Shown in pieces: positions 61,553 to 64,000 of a DNA stretch of 64,000 nucleotides; position 1 is the stretch's first letter, and each line of letters begins with the position of its first letter. The stretch is taken from the NCBI RefSeq assembly GCF_009604455.1, contig NZ_WEGL01000011.1:62001-126000 (forward strand), in the 5' to 3' direction. The notes below the pieces were generated by a model. That model was not told the origin of the DNA, did no database searches, and saw only the letters and a program-made list of their open reading frames with translations. Source of the DNA: Streptomyces sp. RB17 (GTDB taxonomy: Bacteria; Actinomycetota; Actinomycetes; Streptomycetales; Streptomycetaceae). The translations under genes and the position numbers were made by a program.

Positions 61553-61873
61553 CTACGACGGTTCGACGTACACCAGCATTCGCCAGAGCCGCGTCTGCGG
61601 CCCGAACCGATCCCCGCGGTACGACGACGTCGAGCGCAGCTCCGCCGCACCGACACCCGCAGCCCTGACCGTGGCCCGTACGGTTCCCTCTGTCGTTTCC
61701 GCCGCGATCACCGTCAAGGGCCCTGCCACCACCTCGACCGGTGTCCACCCATAGACGGCTGATCCGTGCAGAGTGACGACGATCTCGTCCCCCACCTGCA
61801 CCTGCAGCGGCGACCCTGGCCGCTCCCCGGGGCGGTGGACCACGTCCACCCGCCTTGCCTCGCCGTATGCCAC
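61553..61873 (-). CDS. Small chagasin-like domain protein without signal peptide
   Basis: This 106-residue protein has the same domain as 61038 and 55605: VGDEIVVTLHGSAVYGWTPV, TVRATVRAAGVGAAEL and TRLWRMLVYV. It has no signal peptide or lipobox, so it would remain in the cytoplasm or be exported by other means. It converges with the gene at 61038, 11 bp apart. The lack of signal makes it the odd member of the family here. Confidence 0.65.
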   Translation of the reverse strand: MAYGEARRVDVVHRPGERPGSPLQVQVGDEIVVTLHGSAVYGWTPVEVVAGPLTVIAAETTEGTVRATVRAAGVGAAELRSTSSYRGDRFGPQTRLWRMLVYVEPS

Positions 61874-62002
61874 GTGCCGAGGCTACTGAACCTGGAAGTG
61901 GTGCCGGGCCACTTCCGAGGACGGGGTGGTCCCGGTAAGCCTGTGCTGTGAGGTTTTGATGTTGGACAGGCCGCCCGACGCGCACAAACACCGAGGTGAG
62001 AG

Positions 62003-63850
62003 ATGCAGTTCACCACCCGACCCACCCTGCAGGGCACTTTCGGCATGGTGTCCTCCACCCACTGGCTGGCCTCCCAGTCGGCGATGGCGGTCCTGGAGGA
62101 CGGCGGCAACGCCTTCGACGCCGCCGTGGCCGGCGCGTTCGTGCTGCACGTGGTGGAGCCGCACCTCAACGGGCCGGCCGGCGAGGTGCCGATCCTGCTC
62201 GCCCCGGCCGGCGGCGAGGTGCGCGTGCTGTGCGGCCAGGGCGTGGCCCCGGCCGGCGCCACCGTCGCCCACTACCGGGGGCTCGGCCTCGACCTCGTAC
62301 CCGGCACCGGGCCGCTCGCGGCCGCCGTGCCCGGTGCCTTCGACGCCTGGCTGCTGCTTCTGCGCGACCATGGCACCAAGTCCCTGGAAGACGTGCTGAA
62401 GTACGCCATCGGATACGCCGAGCACGGGCACGCGCCCGTGGAGAAGCTCGGCGCGACCGTGGAGACCGTGCGGGAGCTGTTCGAGACCGAGTGGACCTCG
62501 TCCGCGGAGGTGTACCTGCCCGGCGGCCGGGCGCCCCGGCCCGGCGAGCTCTTCCGCAACCCCGCCCTCGCCGCCACCTGGAAGCGGCTGCTGGCCCAGA
62601 CCGCGGGTGCGGGCGGCCGGGAGGCCCGGATCGACGCCGCGCGCGAGGTGTGGCGCTGCGGGTTCATCGCCGAGGCCCTGGTACGGCAGTCCCGGCGGCC
62701 CACGATGGACACCAGCGGCGCCCGGCACACCGGCACGCTCACCGAGGCCGACCTCGCCGGCTGGTCGGCAACCTACGAGACCCCGGTGACCTACGACTGG
62801 AACGGCTGGACCGTGTGCAAGGCCGGCCCCTGGAGCCAGGGCCCCGCCCTCCTCCAGCAACTCGCCCTGCTCCCGCCCGAGCTGCCCGCCTACGGCTCCG
62901 CCGACTACGTCCACCTGCTGATCGAGGGCTGCAAGCTCGCCATGGCCGATCGCGAGGCCTGGTACGGCGACGCCGCCGAAGTGCCCGTCGCCGAGCTGCT
63001 GTCGGACGAGTACAACGCCGGGCGACGGGCCCTGGTCGGGGCCAAGGCCTCCTGGGAGCTGCGGCCCGGCAGCCCCGGTGGACGCACCCCGCGGCTGCCT
63101 GCGCAGGCGTACGCGCGCGTGGACAGCGGCGACCACCGCGGCTTCGACCCGATGGGCGCCGGTGAGCCGACGGTCGCGGAGATCCCCGGTGAGCCGTCGG
63201 TCGCCGGGCGCTCCGGCGACCCGCGGGTGGCCGCCGACGGTACGACCCGCGGCGACACCTGCCACCTGGACGTCGTCGACCGCTGGGGCAACATGATCGC
63301 CGCCACGCCCAGCGGCGGCTGGCTGCAGTCCAACCCGGTCGTGCCCGAACTGGGCTTCCCGCTCGGCACCCGCCTGCAGATGACCTGGTTGGAGGAGGGA
63401 CTGCCGAACTCCCTCACCCCGGGCCGCCGCCCGCGCACCACCCTCACCCCGTCCCTCGCACTGCGGGGCGGCGTGCCCGTCCTGGCGTTCGGCACGCCCG
63501 GCGGCGACCAGCAGGACCAGTGGCAGCTGCACTTCTTCCTCGCCGTCGCCCTGCGTGCCCCGGTCCGCGGCGGCCTCGACCTCCAGGGTGCGATCGACGC
63601 CCCGAACTGGCACAACGACAGCTTCCCCAGCTCCTTCTACCCGCGCGGCCGCCGCCCCGGCAGCGTGACCGTGGAGGCCCGCACGGACCCCGAGGTGGTC
63701 GAGGAACTGCGGCGGCGCGGCCATGACGTCACCGTCGGCCCCGCCTGGTCCGAGGGGCGCCTGTGCGCGGTAGCCCAGGACCCGGAGACCGGCGTGCTGT
63801 CGGCGGCGGCGAACCCGCGCGGGACGCAGGGGTACGCGGTGGGCCGCTGA
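62003..63850 (+). CDS. Gamma-glutamyltransferase-family protein
   Basis: This 615-residue member of the gamma-glutamyltranspeptidase family has no signal peptide, unlike the protein at 5817. The predicted nucleophile is Thr419 in GDTCHLDVVD, where the usual TTH motif is changed to TCH. GFPLGTRLQMTWLEEGLPNSL and PGGDQQDQWQLHF replace the classical gamma-glutamyl pocket motifs. The residues after about 390 carry an insert with three similar GEPTVA/GEPSVA/GDPRVA units. Actinobacterial proteins of this branch may act on other amide substrates. The ATG at 62003 follows GGTGAGAG. It stands alone on the plus strand. Confidence 0.83.
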   Translation: MQFTTRPTLQGTFGMVSSTHWLASQSAMAVLEDGGNAFDAAVAGAFVLHVVEPHLNGPAGEVPILLAPAGGEVRVLCGQGVAPAGATVAHYRGLGLDLVPGTGPLAAAVPGAFDAWLLLLRDHGTKSLEDVLKYAIGYAEHGHAPVEKLGATVETVRELFETEWTSSAEVYLPGGRAPRPGELFRNPALAATWKRLLAQTAGAGGREARIDAAREVWRCGFIAEALVRQSRRPTMDTSGARHTGTLTEADLAGWSATYETPVTYDWNGWTVCKAGPWSQGPALLQQLALLPPELPAYGSADYVHLLIEGCKLAMADREAWYGDAAEVPVAELLSDEYNAGRRALVGAKASWELRPGSPGGRTPRLPAQAYARVDSGDHRGFDPMGAGEPTVAEIPGEPSVAGRSGDPRVAADGTTRGDTCHLDVVDRWGNMIAATPSGGWLQSNPVVPELGFPLGTRLQMTWLEEGLPNSLTPGRRPRTTLTPSLALRGGVPVLAFGTPGGDQQDQWQLHFFLAVALRAPVRGGLDLQGAIDAPNWHNDSFPSSFYPRGRRPGSVTVEARTDPEVVEELRRRGHDVTVGPAWSEGRLCAVAQDPETGVLSAAANPRGTQGYAVGR

Positions 63851-63941
63851 CCGATCAAGGGGCACCCGCTGTTCATCCCGATTCCACCCGCTGTGCACCG
63901 CGCGGGCGGGGATTGTCAGAGGGACGTGCTCTCATGGAGGC

Positions 63942-64000
63942 ATGATCGACGCAATGACGGAAACCATCGACGAGTTTCTCACCCGCTGCTCGGCCGACGT
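63942..64000 (+). CDS. Start of an unidentified gene (3' partial)
   Basis: A frame opens with ATG 63942 (or ATG 63954, MTETIDEFLTRCSADV) and runs out of the window. GGAGG lies at 63936-63940, too close to the first ATG and a little far from the second, so the start is uncertain. Nineteen residues are too few to name a family. Confidence 0.4.
   Translation, partial: MIDAMTETIDEFLTRCSAD

Overview
This is a chromosomal window from a high-GC actinomycete, almost certainly a Streptomyces. The signs are a GC content above 70 percent, very rare TTA codons, many GTG starts and 1-4 bp stop/start overlaps, a PucR regulator, an F420-type oxidoreductase, and Zur-linked zinc-free ribosomal protein paralogues. 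I see no rRNA, tRNA, CRISPR array, prophage or intact insertion sequence. Layout. 1-13.6 kb is mainly housekeeping and accessory metabolism: the end of a beta-ketoadipate fusion enzyme, an MBL-fold hydrolase, exonuclease III, a secreted S15-type hydrolase with paired operator-like palindromes, a secreted gamma-glutamyltransferase, a ClpC-like unfoldase, and a leaderless divergent pair (methionine aminopeptidase and a small XRE regulator). 13.8-22.7 kb is a catabolic cluster for pyrimidines or hydantoins: two paralogous carbamoyl-amidohydrolases, a class III aminotransferase, a PucR regulator, dihydropyrimidinase, a luciferase-like oxidoreductase and an NCS1 permease. Together these import a cyclic ureide, open it, remove the carbamoyl group and transaminate the product. 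No classical dihydropyrimidine dehydrogenase is present. 23.5-26.7 kb, read leftward, is a compact overlapping operon. It holds an SAV_915-like protein, a small WXG100-sized helical protein, a 432-residue protein with an ESX/WXG-like head and a glycine-rich hydrophobic tail, and two tandem paralogous membrane proteins followed by a degraded third copy. I read it as a type VII-secreted toxin with duplicated immunity genes; this is the most novel candidate in the window. A lipoate ligase, a YibE/F-type membrane protein and a secreted sedolisin-like protease follow to 32.1 kb. 32.2-46.5 kb is a zinc-starvation island with five Zur-box-like 15-mers. They precede zinc-independent S14, L28, L33, L31 and L32, a P-loop-less CobW-like protein, a decayed cobW, an ArsR/transporter pair, a complete zinc ABC importer with a Fur/Zur gene, a CooC-like ATPase with an SCO5389-like protein, and a six-gene operon (second Fur-family gene, small protein, CobW GTPase, WD40 protein, ferredoxin-like protein, ArsR with a CzrA-type zinc site). 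46.6-61.9 kb is a secretome block: a second sedolisin-like protease, four large BNR/sialidase-type or related secreted proteins, lipoproteins, a truncated sialidase relative, and three small proteins that look like one chagasin-like family. Two of the large secreted genes carry a TTA codon in the signal-peptide region, which suggests bldA control. The window ends with a second, probably cytoplasmic, gamma-glutamyltransferase-family gene and the start of an unidentified gene. Coordinates, motifs and repeats were read from the sequence. Family names come from recalled knowledge without database searches, and functional links are inference.
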